Part shown: one piece after another, positions 15,574-24,811 of the stretch
How the letters are laid out: each line of letters starts with the position of its first letter
Position numbering within the stretch: position 1 is the stretch's first letter
Source of the DNA: Diplocloster agilis
GTDB lineage: Bacteria > Bacillota > Clostridia > Lachnospirales > Lachnospiraceae
NCBI RefSeq assembly: GCF_019042275.1
Contig: NZ_JAHQCW010000049.1
Coordinates: forward strand, 1-42,458
Length of the DNA stretch: 42,458 nt
Direction of reading: 5' to 3'
The notes under the pieces: model-generated
What the model was told of the DNA's origin: nothing
The model's database searches: none
Seen by the model: only the letters and a program-made list of their open reading frames with translations
Position numbers and translations under genes: made by a program

Positions 15574-16515
15574 ATGGATGAGAAACGTTTTCTGGCACAG
15601 ACCTTGCGTCATCCTCTACATATAACACAGGTCATAAGTGCATTTTACAGTGATCTTGGACAAGACTTTATTTCTCGTGGAGAAATCCATGATTTTTGGG
15701 AGTTTGTATATGTAGACCGTGGACATTTGCATGTAGAAACAGATCTCGGTTCCTATCCGCTGGCACAAGGTCAAATAACCTTTCACCCGCCTATGGAATA
15801 TCATAGGCATATCGCCAGCCAGGACCAGGATACCTCTCTGTGCATTGCAGCATTTTATTGTGATTCTCCCGCCCTCGCCCCTATGGCACACCGAACCTTT
15901 ATCTTAGATGATACCCGCCGCCGTGCCTTATCCCAAGCTCTAAAATACGCGACTGATATTTTTTCCTCACTGGTGGATGCGCAAGACGTGTTATATCTCG
16001 TAAAAAAACCGGACGTAAGTGAAGTGCAGGAGCAGTTATTTACCAATTCTCTGGAAAGTTTTCTTCTGCTCTGTGCACAGGAGGCTGCAGGACATTCCTT
16101 AAGTCTCCGGCCTGCCGACGCGATCGCCTGCACCCGTGCGGAGCATTTAGGACAGCGGGCGGTTGACTATCTTGCCCGGCACTTGATGGAATCCCTGTCG
16201 ATTTCTCAGATATGTGCTGCGCTTGGATGCTCCAAAACAACGCTTTCCACCGCTTTTCGTGCATATACCGGCAGCTCTGTAATTCCGTATTTTAACCGTC
16301 TTAAAATTGAAGCTGCAAAAAATATGATACGCTTTGAGGATTTAACACTGACGCAAATAGCGGCACGTCTTAATTTCTGCAATCTAAATTACTTTTCCAC
16401 CGCTTTCCGGCGGTATACCGGGATGCATCCAAGAGAATATGCGAAAAGTCTCAAAGTTCATAACGGTGTTTACCTTGTGAATCCCGAGCATGACGCCATC
16501 CTTCGGCACAGCTGA
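15574..16515 (+). CDS. AraC-family regulator of the adjacent sugar importer
   Basis: This 313-residue protein has an N-terminal cupin-type sensing domain (HDFWEFVYVDRGHLHVETDLGSYPLAQGQITFHPPMEYHRH) and a C-terminal AraC DNA-binding domain (about residues 200-300; SISQICAALGCSKTTLSTAFRAYTG and LTQIAARLNFCNLNYFSTAFRRYTGMHPREY). GGAGG lies nine bases upstream of the ATG. It is divergent from the permease-ATPase-binding protein-esterase operon and is its likely activator, sensing the imported sugar or a derivative. A hairpin follows the gene. Confidence 0.94.
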   Translation: MDEKRFLAQTLRHPLHITQVISAFYSDLGQDFISRGEIHDFWEFVYVDRGHLHVETDLGSYPLAQGQITFHPPMEYHRHIASQDQDTSLCIAAFYCDSPALAPMAHRTFILDDTRRRALSQALKYATDIFSSLVDAQDVLYLVKKPDVSEVQEQLFTNSLESFLLLCAQEAAGHSLSLRPADAIACTRAEHLGQRAVDYLARHLMESLSISQICAALGCSKTTLSTAFRAYTGSSVIPYFNRLKIEAAKNMIRFEDLTLTQIAARLNFCNLNYFSTAFRRYTGMHPREYAKSLKVHNGVYLVNPEHDAILRHS

Positions 16516-16598
16516 GATAGGTAAATTTATTGATATCCCGGATTTATGATTGTGAAACGTAATTTAAAAATTATTTTCTTATACACTTTTCTAATTAC

Positions 16599-16648
16599 AA
16601 AAAGACCGTCTGTAAACGATTGATATCGTAAATCAGACAGCCTTTCTT
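16599..16648 (+). terminator. Probable terminator of the AraC gene
   Basis: AAAGACCGTCTG and CAGACAGCCTTT pair with two mismatches, with ACGAT/ATCGT pairing inside the loop. A CCTTTCTTGCTT tail follows. It lies about 85 bp after the stop. Confidence 0.55.
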
Positions 16649-16665
16649 GCTTAAAAGTCATTTTT

Positions 16666-16922
16666 CTATTTCTTTAAAATTCTTCTGACACTCTCTTCTG
16701 TCGTGTTACATTTTTTAGCTATCAATTTAATAGTTTTCTCCCTGTTCATGCAGACGGAATATTTTCTTAGCCAGATCGATTCCTTTTTCTATTCCCCTTT
16801 CCATACCTTATTCGATTCCATCCTCCATCAACATTTGTCCTAGTCTGGTCATAGCGATTATCTCCTTAATATCCTACATTCATTTAAAATACCCAGTGCC
16901 AGTCTCATTTTAGCCACTCTTC
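16666..16922 (-). pseudogene. Decayed Rpn-family (transposase/nuclease-like) gene fragment
   Basis: The minus strand matches the C-terminal half of the intact Rpn-like gene at 28234-29103. Conserved pieces are LALGILNE, then DIKEIIAMTRLGQMLMEDGIE, GMERGIEKGIDLAKKIFRLHEQGE and ESVRRIL. It carries three lesions: an internal deletion of roughly 85 bp joining ILNE to the DIKE region, an in-frame TAA where the intact copy has Lys (GIE*GME), and a one-base insertion in an A run after HEQGE. The N-terminal catalytic half is absent. It is a relic of a second copy of this mobile-gene family. Confidence 0.88.
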
Positions 16923-17100
16923 GCTATATACTGTCAGAGAACAGAACTATCTCAAAACTCGATCGGTGTCAGGATACTCTTCATGGTAAAAACAAAAATC
17001 AGAAGGAAAAAGGGTCCAGAAATCAGCTTAGAAAAAGGAGTGTCCGTAAATATAGGGACAAGGGATTTTTATGCTTAAAATAAGCAACAATAAAAAGAGA
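16923..17100. other. Non-coding, nothing recognised
   Basis: A-rich sequence between the Rpn relic and the terminator after glycerol dehydrogenase. I see no gene, repeat or promoter worth calling. It may hold further diverged remains of the relic. Confidence 0.4.
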
Positions 17101-17161
17101 AAGAAGGGCCCATGGAAAAACAAGCGCTAAAAACACTGAATACCATGGGGCCTTCCTTTTT
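17101..17161 (-). terminator. Terminator of glycerol dehydrogenase
   Basis: GAAGGGCCCATGG (17103-17115) and CCATGGGGCCTTC (17143-17155) form a 13-bp stem with one mismatch. On the minus strand it is followed by TTTCTCTTTTT; on the plus strand by CTTTTTT, so it may act both ways. Confidence 0.65.
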
Positions 17162-17237
17162 TAGTTCAGGAGCTTAAAAATCGGTATTTACCGACAGCCC
17201 CTTTTGTCATGACAATACCGTGAATCCGAATGCCGAA

Positions 17238-18335
17238 TTATTCCGCCGCATAATACCTTCCAAGAGCATCCGCTCCCATAATTGCCGCATATACATCTTC
17301 CGGAGTCACCTCGAAGGGCATATTTCCCAGCGTGTCATTTTCTGAGCAGGCCAGTTTCGCCACTTCCATGATCTGATCCGGATTCACTTCCTTGATGCCC
17401 AGATCAGCCAGCGTAGTGGGCAGTCCCACTTCCATACAGAAATCCAGCACCGTCTCGATCTCTTCCATATCGGCATTTTCCAGAACCAGCTGTACCAGCG
17501 TACCGAAAGCCACCTTTTCTCCGTGATAGAAGGCATGGGTCTCGGGGATCGCCGTCAGACCGTTATGGATCGCATGCGCTCCGGCCAGTCCGCCGCTCTC
17601 GAATCCGATACCGGACAGGTAGGTATTAGCCTCGATGACATGTTCCACTGCTTTCGTGCAGGCTTTCGCCTGAACAGCCAGATACGCGCCGACACCGCTT
17701 TCCAGCAGGGTTTCGTAGCAAAGCTTCGCAAGGGCCATAGCCGCCAGCGTGATCTTACCGCCCACGCAGTTGCCTGCATTGGATCTCTGGCAGGCTCTCG
17801 CCTCAAAATACGTGGCCAGCGCATCTCCCATACCGGAGACCAGAAGTCTGGCCGGCGCTTTACATACGATATCGGTGTCCACCAGAACCAGATTCGGGCT
17901 GGCCGGCAGGAACAGATATTTTTCAAACACGCCTTCGTCCGAGTAGATCACGGATAACGCGCTGCAGGGAGCATCTGTGGAAGCGATGGTCGGAACGATC
18001 ACAACCGGAAGTCCCATGTAATAAGCTACCGCCTTCGCCGTATCATGAATCTTGCCGCCGCCGATTCCAACGATGGTATCGCAGCCGGCCTCCTTGCATT
18101 CGCCGATCAGCCGGTTGATCTCTGTCATAGAGCATTCGCCGTTGAAATTTTTAAATATAAGCTGAAGATCCGCATCCCCTTTACCTTCCAGAATCGCAGG
18201 TTCCACCCGCTTTCTTCCGGATTCACTGGTCAGAATACAGATTTTTTTACCGTAATTGCCTGCGTAGCTGCTGAGTTTTTTGATTTCCCCCTTGCCCTGG
18301 ATATATCTGCTGGGGCTGCCAATAATGTTTGCCAT
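17238..18335 (-). CDS. gldA: Glycerol dehydrogenase
   Basis: This 365-residue protein is the usual length for the iron-containing (here Zn-dependent) family III dehydrogenase GldA, which oxidises glycerol to dihydroxyacetone with NAD. Visible motifs are the nucleotide site VGIGGGKIHDTAKA, PTIASTDAPCS, the metal ligands Asp in GMGDALATYFEA, His in GAHAIHNGL and His in FYHGEKVAFG. AAAGGAGG lies upstream of the ATG. It is a single-gene unit with its own promoter and terminator. It may serve fermentative glycerol metabolism, or reduction of dihydroxyacetone and other small ketones. Confidence 0.95.
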   Translation of the reverse strand: MANIIGSPSRYIQGKGEIKKLSSYAGNYGKKICILTSESGRKRVEPAILEGKGDADLQLIFKNFNGECSMTEINRLIGECKEAGCDTIVGIGGGKIHDTAKAVAYYMGLPVVIVPTIASTDAPCSALSVIYSDEGVFEKYLFLPASPNLVLVDTDIVCKAPARLLVSGMGDALATYFEARACQRSNAGNCVGGKITLAAMALAKLCYETLLESGVGAYLAVQAKACTKAVEHVIEANTYLSGIGFESGGLAGAHAIHNGLTAIPETHAFYHGEKVAFGTLVQLVLENADMEEIETVLDFCMEVGLPTTLADLGIKEVNPDQIMEVAKLACSENDTLGNMPFEVTPEDVYAAIMGADALGRYYAAE

Positions 18336-18394
18336 ACTTACGTCCTCCTTTACCGATGCGGGTAATAGTGTGTTATTTTTTTAACATACTTTTA

Positions 18395-18422
18395 TTATTA
18401 TGGAAATCGGGGACGCCGTCAA
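18395..18422 (-). promoter_or_regulatory. Promoter of glycerol dehydrogenase
   Basis: On the minus strand TTGACG (18417-18422), a 16-bp spacer and TAATAA (18395-18400), about 60 bp before the ATG. Confidence 0.45.
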
Positions 18423-18584
18423 GCATTAAACTGACAAATTTTCACATTCTTCCTGTAGGTACCATGGACATCTTTATGTTATTTTCCTTCTGATTATGGA
18501 ATATCCCCAAATCAAATTCTGTCTTCCAAACGATACTGGACATTATTTACAAAGCTAAGCATTTCTCGTCCTGAATATTTAACA

Positions 18585-18614
18585 TTGAGTTCCTCTAGCA
18601 CCACATGGTAAAAT
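18585..18614 (+). promoter_or_regulatory. Candidate promoter of the sensor operon
   Basis: TTGAGT (18585-18590), an 18-bp spacer and TAAAAT (18609-18614), about 57 bp before the binding-protein start. It is a moderate match. Nothing else was found in the 336-bp divergent gap. Confidence 0.4.
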
Positions 18615-18671
18615 AAAGATCAGAACGTACCGGCAAACGCTGCGGTAAAATACCTGGTCTATAAGGAATCG

Positions 18672-19988
18672 ATGATTATGAATAAATATACGAAACGAGC
18701 CTGCCTGTTTGTTATGCTTTCCATGTGCTGCCTGCTCTGGGGCTGTCACAAAATGGACGGTCCGGCTTTATCCGGGCCGGATGTATCCGAATCTCAGAAA
18801 GCCATGATCCAGGCGGAATCCCCTCCAAAAGTCCATCTCAAATTAACCTATTCGGGAAAGGATATCGTCTGGATATCGAAGATCGAGGAAATCGTGGCCT
18901 CCTTTACCACTCTCTATCCGTCGATCGAAATCGAACTGGATCCCGGCCGGGAAGGGGTGTATATGGAATATCTGAAGGCTTCCAAAGCATTGAACGACTT
19001 TCCGGATATTATGGAGATCGAGGAGCCCCTTTCCTTTGTCAAATCAGGAAAAATCGGTATTATCCCCGATGACGCCAGCGGACTGGTGAATGATCCGTTG
19101 ACCTATAACAGCCGGATATTTGCACTGCCCATGTACTCCACCACCTATGGAATGATCTATAATACGGAGATGTTTGACCGGTATCAGCTAACGCCGCCCA
19201 AAGATTACCAGCAGTTTCTGGACCTGTGTGAAACGCTCAAAAAGAAAGGCATCGCTCCCATCGGCGTCGCCGGGGATGATATGCGGTACTGGAATTATTG
19301 GATCAATTATTACTTTATCAAGGATGTGTTGTGTAAAATACCGGACTGGCAATATCTGAGAGGGCTGAAAAAAGCGTCCTTTGCGGACGAATGTGCCGCC
19401 GGCATGCTGAAAGATTTCAAACTGCTGTTCGACAAAGGATATATCGATGAGAACTTTATCGAGCTGACGGAAAACCAGCTTGCCACCTCTTTTGTGCAGG
19501 GAGATATCGCCATGCTCTATGCGGGGCCCATGCTATTTTCCCAGATACAGAACACGGACGCCGACATGTCATTTTCCTGGTTTTTTCTTCCGGATGAACA
19601 AGGGAATGTGATGGCTGCCAAGGATACGAAATCCTACTGGGCCCTCTCCAAGGAATGCACCAGAGATCAGCAAAAGGCTGAGGCTGCTTCCCTGTTTTTA
19701 CAATATTTTTATCAGACAGAGAATTACCGGAAAATATTAATTTCCATAAATGCGATTCCCACCACCCGGCAGACGGTACTCTATCCTTCCATCGAGGTTC
19801 AGCAGGATCTGTTGGTTAATTACCGCTACGCGGAAAAATTCAGCAGCCTGATCGGCAGCCTGGACACCCCGGAGACGTTCAACAACGCCATGAGCCTGAT
19901 CGTAAAGGACTATGTGTTGGATATGGTTTCCCTTGAAGATACAGCGGTACTCCTGGACAGCGCCTGGGACAAAGCCCGCGTCTATTAG
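18672..19988 (+). CDS. Orphan extracellular solute-binding lipoprotein (family 1), probable sensor component
   Basis: This 438-residue protein has a lipoprotein signal ending in the lipobox LLWGC. The mature part is a family 1 sugar-binding fold: IEEIVASFTTLYPSIEIELDPG near the start, DIMEIEEP, FALPMYSTTYGMIYNTEMFD and QGDIAMLYAGP. Two starts are possible, ATG at 18672 and ATG at 18678; AAGGA lies 4 and 10 bases upstream, respectively. It is followed directly by a sensor kinase and a response regulator, not by permeases, while the neighbouring importer has its own binding protein at 26609. This resembles three-component sugar-sensing systems such as AraPST of Geobacillus, so it probably presents sugar to the kinase. 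A role in transport is not excluded. Confidence 0.9.
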   Translation: MIMNKYTKRACLFVMLSMCCLLWGCHKMDGPALSGPDVSESQKAMIQAESPPKVHLKLTYSGKDIVWISKIEEIVASFTTLYPSIEIELDPGREGVYMEYLKASKALNDFPDIMEIEEPLSFVKSGKIGIIPDDASGLVNDPLTYNSRIFALPMYSTTYGMIYNTEMFDRYQLTPPKDYQQFLDLCETLKKKGIAPIGVAGDDMRYWNYWINYYFIKDVLCKIPDWQYLRGLKKASFADECAAGMLKDFKLLFDKGYIDENFIELTENQLATSFVQGDIAMLYAGPMLFSQIQNTDADMSFSWFFLPDEQGNVMAAKDTKSYWALSKECTRDQQKAEAASLFLQYFYQTENYRKILISINAIPTTRQTVLYPSIEVQQDLLVNYRYAEKFSSLIGSLDTPETFNNAMSLIVKDYVLDMVSLEDTAVLLDSAWDKARVY

Positions 19989-20008
19989 TCTGTGAGGTAA
20001 CTTGAGCT

Positions 20009-21886
20009 ATGAAGTCTGTATGGAACAAAAAATCGGATTCATTTGCCGGAAGGCACAGTATTTTCATAAAATTAGCCGCCATTTTGATCGTCGTTGGGCT
20101 GGTCCCGCTGCTGGTCATCGGCGGTATTATGCTGAACCGTTTCATCGGGAACATGCAGAAAATTCTGTTGAATAATACAGAGCAGATGAACTACTCCGCC
20201 GCCTCCAGCGTGGAAGGAATCCTGCGTGACATCGACGATCAGACCATGTCTCTTTACCGGTATTATACGGTGGATGACTATAGTTATCTCCACGATCTGT
20301 TATTGGATGAGACCGCCACGCCCAATAAGAAAAGCGCCAATATGAATAAAATGCTGAACCGTATTTTGAATAGCAATTCCTTCATCAAATGCGCTTATTT
20401 TATAGACAACGGAAAAAATCTGTACTACAGTTCCCATCCGGATACCGGCGTACTGAACCGCGAAAAAACCCTGGATCATATCGGTGGGTACGAATGGAAG
20501 AGCTTCTCCGACCTCCACATCTTCCCTACCCACCGGGCGGACTACTATTATTATGATTCGGATACCATGGTGGTCACCTTTGCCCGCAGATATATGAATA
20601 CGGCGACGATCTGGACAGCCTCCTCGGAAGTCCTGGGAACTTTATACATAGACGTGGCAGTAGAGCAGTTCGCGGCGGCGGTGGAAAAGATGAACGTGGA
20701 CCAGCAGATCTCCAGCTTCTGTATTCTGGATACGGAAAATGATCAGCTGATCTATCAATCTTCCGAGCGGGCGCCCGTCATAGATTCCCTGGATCTTACC
20801 TCACTGCTGTTTTCGGATAACGGAGGGTATCTGGCGGTACCGAATGGATATCTGGTATATAACTTTATTCCAAAAAGCAGCTGGATCGCCATTACCGCGC
20901 TCTCCGACCAGGAGATGACCGGAAGCTATGAGGCTTATCGGCGCTACACACTGACTCTGCTCTTGATCGCTTCGTTCCTGCTGTGTCTGACCGCGCTCTT
21001 TTTCTCAAGGCAGACCAGCAAACCCATACGCCAGCTGAAGTCGGCCATGATCCGTATTGAGAACGGCCGTTTGGATACCCGGGTCCATTTAAACCGCAGT
21101 GACGAGCTGAGCGTGCTGGCCGACGGATTGAACCACATGGCGGAAAATCTCAATTCCTACATCCAGAAGAGCTACGTAGCCGAGATTAAACAAAAGGAGA
21201 CGGAACTGGAAGTGTTGAAGGTGCAGATTCAGCCCCATTATCTGTACAATACTCTGGAAGTCATCAAGATGACCGCGCTGGATCATGGGGATCATGATGC
21301 GGCCGATATGTTAAACAGCCTCTCCCATCAGCTCCGTTACCTGATCAGCAGTCCCAGCGAGGTTGTGATGCTTAAGGAAGAAATAGAAAATATCCGGAAT
21401 TATTTTAAAATTATAAAAATCCGCTATGAAAACAGATTTCAGCTGGAGCTCTGTATACCGGAAGAGCTGCTAAACGTATGGATACCGAAGCTGATCCTGC
21501 AGCCCGTGGTGGAAAACAGCGTACAGCATGGCCTGCTTCCGGCCAAGGGAGCAGGAAAAATATCCATTACCGCTCAGACGGTTACCGATCGGGATACTTC
21601 CTGCCTGGTTATTGAAATTCTCGATAACGGTCTTGGCCTGGATGCAGACCGCCTGGCCTTCCTGCAGTCCCTGTTAAAGCAGGATATCTCTGAACCGGTT
21701 ACAGACGCGCCTCCGGAAAATATCGGATTGAAAAATGTACACGACCGTATCCGCCTGTATTATGGAGATGGCTATGGTATCTGCATCGAGAGCTGGCCGG
21801 GATTGGGTACTCTGGTCCAATACCGGCTGCCGGTCCTGAACGGATCTTACATTTCCCAGGAAAAAGGAGGAACCCAAGATGCTTAA
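20009..21886 (+). CDS. YesM-type sensor histidine kinase
   Basis: This 625-residue membrane kinase has one helix near residues 20-42, an extracellular sensing region of about 270 residues, a second helix near 312-332, and a HAMP segment starting SKPIRQLKSAM. The histidine kinase domain is of the LytS/YesM type: the phosphoacceptor is His410 in QIQPHYLYNTLE. The ATPase part has the N box LQPVVENSVQHGL and DNGLGL, then GLKNVHDRIRLYYG. It overlaps the response regulator by 8 bases. It probably reads the state of the binding lipoprotein encoded just upstream and phosphorylates the regulator encoded downstream. Confidence 0.95.
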   Translation: MKSVWNKKSDSFAGRHSIFIKLAAILIVVGLVPLLVIGGIMLNRFIGNMQKILLNNTEQMNYSAASSVEGILRDIDDQTMSLYRYYTVDDYSYLHDLLLDETATPNKKSANMNKMLNRILNSNSFIKCAYFIDNGKNLYYSSHPDTGVLNREKTLDHIGGYEWKSFSDLHIFPTHRADYYYYDSDTMVVTFARRYMNTATIWTASSEVLGTLYIDVAVEQFAAAVEKMNVDQQISSFCILDTENDQLIYQSSERAPVIDSLDLTSLLFSDNGGYLAVPNGYLVYNFIPKSSWIAITALSDQEMTGSYEAYRRYTLTLLLIASFLLCLTALFFSRQTSKPIRQLKSAMIRIENGRLDTRVHLNRSDELSVLADGLNHMAENLNSYIQKSYVAEIKQKETELEVLKVQIQPHYLYNTLEVIKMTALDHGDHDAADMLNSLSHQLRYLISSPSEVVMLKEEIENIRNYFKIIKIRYENRFQLELCIPEELLNVWIPKLILQPVVENSVQHGLLPAKGAGKISITAQTVTDRDTSCLVIEILDNGLGLDADRLAFLQSLLKQDISEPVTDAPPENIGLKNVHDRIRLYYGDGYGICIESWPGLGTLVQYRLPVLNGSYISQEKGGTQDA

Positions 21887-23456
21887 ATTAGTCATTGCTG
21901 ATGATGAACCCATGATTCTCAAGGGATTAAAGAAATTAATACAAGGCCTGGATATGGACATCCAGGTCATCGCAGAAGCCCGGGACGGGGCGGAAGCCGC
22001 TGATAAAATACTGTCTCTCAAACCAGATATCGCCATACTGGACGTCGCCATGCCGGCGAAGACCGGCCTGGATATCTTAAAAGAGCTGGCCAACTGCCAG
22101 TGTCCGACCCAAGTGATCTTTTTGAGCGGTTACAAGGAATTCAGCTATGTAAAGGAAGCGATCCAATACGGCGCGGTGGATTATCTGTTAAAACCCGTGG
22201 AGGAGGAGCCCCTTGTCCAATCCCTGAAAAAGGCCGCATCTCTTCTCCAGGATCAGAGTATTCTGCAGCTTTTTAATGACGAGGATGTGGATATCCGCAA
22301 AATATTCCGCAGCATCAACGAGGGCCTGGCCTATAACGAGGAGGAGTTTTATCAGATTTTTAAAGATCTGGGCCTGGCGCTTGAGGATAAGGCTCTGGTC
22401 TGTGTGGATTTCTATCTCTCCTCGGAATCCGGACGAAAATTATCCAACGAATTATTTGGGAAACGCCAGTTAGTCCGCTTCTCCGTTTTTAACGAGATTC
22501 AGGAATATGTCCGGCAGAATAACTGCGGCTTTCTCATCAGAAAGGAAGTCAGCCACAGTTATCAGGTATTCATCCTCCCCGCCGCCTCAGGCAGAGAGGA
22601 AATGAAACGCCATATCCGGCTCATATCCCAGATGATCCGCGAGAAGTACGGGTTTGCATTAAGAGCCGGTATCGGGGATTTTATCTATGATATAAGAGAT
22701 CTGCAAAAAACCTATAAGACGTCCATCATGGCCAGAGATTTCTATTACTTTTTGAATCAGCCTGTGATTTTTTCGGAAGATATCAAGAATGTATATGAGC
22801 CCGTAGAGGAGGAATACGAAAAATCCTGTGAAGAGATATTGGATCACATCCTGCATCAGCGCAGTCAGGCAGCCGCCTGTATCGGCGGCTGCCTGGATCT
22901 GATCTGTGTCATGCACTATGGAAGCAGGTCGGCGGTGGTGCACAAATGTATTTCCTTTTCCGAACAGCTCCATCAGCATCTGGTAAAGTACCATCTGATT
23001 GAACCGGAAGATCCCGGATTCAGGGAATATCTCATAGCGCTCCCGGATTACGATACTTTTGCCGCGTTAAAGGAGGCCTCTCTTCAATATTACCGGACGC
23101 TTCTGGAACAGCTGTACGCATCCGGCAATTATCAGGATTCCTCCGAGACCGCCCGGCTGGTCAAATATATTGAGGAGCACTATGCGGAGGATATCACTCT
23201 GGCGGATCTGTCCCGGCTGGCCTGCATGAATCCCTACTACGTCAGTTCTTTTTTCAAAAAATCAACAGGGAAAAACTTCAAAACCTATCTTACTGAGATC
23301 CGCATGAAAGAAAGCATCCGACTGCTTCTGACAACTGATAAGAAGGTTTATGAAGTGGCGGAAGCGGTCGGTTACCACAACGTAAGGCAGTATATGGATA
23401 AATTCAAGCAGCTGTACGGCATGAGCCCATCCGAATATAAAAACAGTCCTCACTGA
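21879..23456 (+). CDS. YesN-type response regulator with AraC DNA-binding domain
   Basis: This 525-residue regulator has an N-terminal receiver with the acidic pair in ADDEPM, the phosphoacceptor Asp55 (AILDVAMP) and Lys105 (LLKPVEE). A middle region of about 280 residues has no clear family. The C-terminal AraC domain (about 425-525) has both helix-turn-helix motifs (ITLADLSRLACMNPYYVSSFFKKSTG and VYEVAEAVGYHNVRQYMDKFKQLYGMSPSEY). It is the last gene of the binding protein-kinase-regulator operon. It very likely activates the facing alpha-galactoside operon. Its stop is one base from that of the alpha-galactosidase gene. Confidence 0.95.
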   Translation: MLKLVIADDEPMILKGLKKLIQGLDMDIQVIAEARDGAEAADKILSLKPDIAILDVAMPAKTGLDILKELANCQCPTQVIFLSGYKEFSYVKEAIQYGAVDYLLKPVEEEPLVQSLKKAASLLQDQSILQLFNDEDVDIRKIFRSINEGLAYNEEEFYQIFKDLGLALEDKALVCVDFYLSSESGRKLSNELFGKRQLVRFSVFNEIQEYVRQNNCGFLIRKEVSHSYQVFILPAASGREEMKRHIRLISQMIREKYGFALRAGIGDFIYDIRDLQKTYKTSIMARDFYYFLNQPVIFSEDIKNVYEPVEEEYEKSCEEILDHILHQRSQAAACIGGCLDLICVMHYGSRSAVVHKCISFSEQLHQHLVKYHLIEPEDPGFREYLIALPDYDTFAALKEASLQYYRTLLEQLYASGNYQDSSETARLVKYIEEHYAEDITLADLSRLACMNPYYVSSFFKKSTGKNFKTYLTEIRMKESIRLLLTTDKKVYEVAEAVGYHNVRQYMDKFKQLYGMSPSEYKNSPH

Positions 23457-23457
23457 A

Positions 23458-24768
23458 TTATTTTATTTCGGGATCCGGCGTTAGTTTATATAATACGGCG
23501 CCATGGATGGGGATGCTGGCCGTGATCATTTCCCTGGCCGGGGCTTGATTCCTGTGGTTCCACAAGTCTCTTACCTGACACGGGCCGGGGAGTCCGATTT
23601 TATCCAAGCTGAAGGCAGCCGTTTTCTCTACCCATCCGATATTAAATATGGCCAGATAGGTATTGTTCCGGGCATCCTGCGACGTCCATGCGATGATATC
23701 GCTGCCGCGATAGATTTCTCCGGCACCGGATGTGTCTTTTAGCAAGGACAATACTTCGGCGTTGGTAAGCAGCTCCAGTGTCCATGGATCATTATCGCGC
23801 AGTTCTCCTCCCATCATCAGGGGGGACCGGAAGATACACCACAAGGTCATCAGAGTCGTCTGTTCTTCCCTGGTAAACCGGGTAAAGCGGTCGGACAATC
23901 CGTGCTCATTTCCCCGGATGCTGATGTGCCCCAGCGGAAGCATATCACAGTCCGGCCAGCAGCCTTCTTTTACATACGGGCTCCAGTCCCGGCATATATC
24001 AAACATTTCCCTGATATCTTCCCAGCGGTCCCAGAAATCACCGGTGATCCGCCACATATTGGCATACCGGCTCAGATGCCCGGCTTGCGTAAGCAGGGCC
24101 GGACCGGGCGACAGGCTTAGGACGATCTCTCTTTTACAGCGGCTGATGGCGCGGTGGATCATCTCGATCTCTTCTTTGGCGGAATACAGGTCATGGGGAA
24201 GGAAGGCCGTCGTGCAGATGTCGTCTACCTTCACATAATCAACGCCCCATTCTGCATAAAGTTCAAAGAGCGAATCGTAGTATGCCTGCGCTCCCACCGC
24301 GCTGGTATCCACGCCGTACATATCGGTGTTCCAGGAACACAGAGAAAATGGATGAGCGATGTCCCGGGCTGTGACCGTTGTTCCTTTTACCGGCAGCTGG
24401 GCATGTACCGCCTGTCTGGGTACCCCCCGCATCATGTGGATTCCAAATTTCAACCCAAGATCGTGGATTTTCTTTGCGATTGGTCCAAACCCTTTTTGCC
24501 CGGCGCTGGACGGGAAGCGGTTCACGGCGGGTATGAGCCTTCCGAATTCATCCATCTCAAGGGGGGCGAATTTATGATATACCGAGGTATTGGCGCTGGG
24601 TTCATACCATTGTATATCACAGACGATGTATTCCCAGCCGTATGCCTTCATATGTTCCGCCATATAGTTAGCATTTCCCAGCAGTTCCTCTTCTGTGACA
24701 GAGGCTCCGTAGCAGTCCCAGCTGTTCCAGCCCATCGGCGGCGTAACGGCAAATGTATTTTTATCCAT
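23458..24768 (-). CDS. Alpha-galactosidase, glycoside hydrolase family 27
   Basis: This 436-residue enzyme has no signal peptide, so it acts in the cytoplasm on imported alpha-galactosides. Family 27 features are the start TPPMGWNSWDCYG, the catalytic nucleophile Asp182 in YVKVDDIC, and the acid/base segment CWPDCDMLPLG. The C-terminal part is the usual beta-sandwich (about 345-436). It is the last gene of an ABC importer operon, 43 bp after the second permease. Some family 27 members act on N-acetylgalactosamine or beta-arabinose, so galactose specificity is inferred. There is no separate terminator between it and the facing regulator gene. Confidence 0.95.
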   Translation of the reverse strand: MDKNTFAVTPPMGWNSWDCYGASVTEEELLGNANYMAEHMKAYGWEYIVCDIQWYEPSANTSVYHKFAPLEMDEFGRLIPAVNRFPSSAGQKGFGPIAKKIHDLGLKFGIHMMRGVPRQAVHAQLPVKGTTVTARDIAHPFSLCSWNTDMYGVDTSAVGAQAYYDSLFELYAEWGVDYVKVDDICTTAFLPHDLYSAKEEIEMIHRAISRCKREIVLSLSPGPALLTQAGHLSRYANMWRITGDFWDRWEDIREMFDICRDWSPYVKEGCWPDCDMLPLGHISIRGNEHGLSDRFTRFTREEQTTLMTLWCIFRSPLMMGGELRDNDPWTLELLTNAEVLSLLKDTSGAGEIYRGSDIIAWTSQDARNNTYLAIFNIGWVEKTAAFSLDKIGLPGPCQVRDLWNHRNQAPAREMITASIPIHGAVLYKLTPDPEIK

Positions 24769-24811
24769 TTTGTGATATTCCTTTCTTTTACAAATATCTA
24801 CTACTGTCCTG

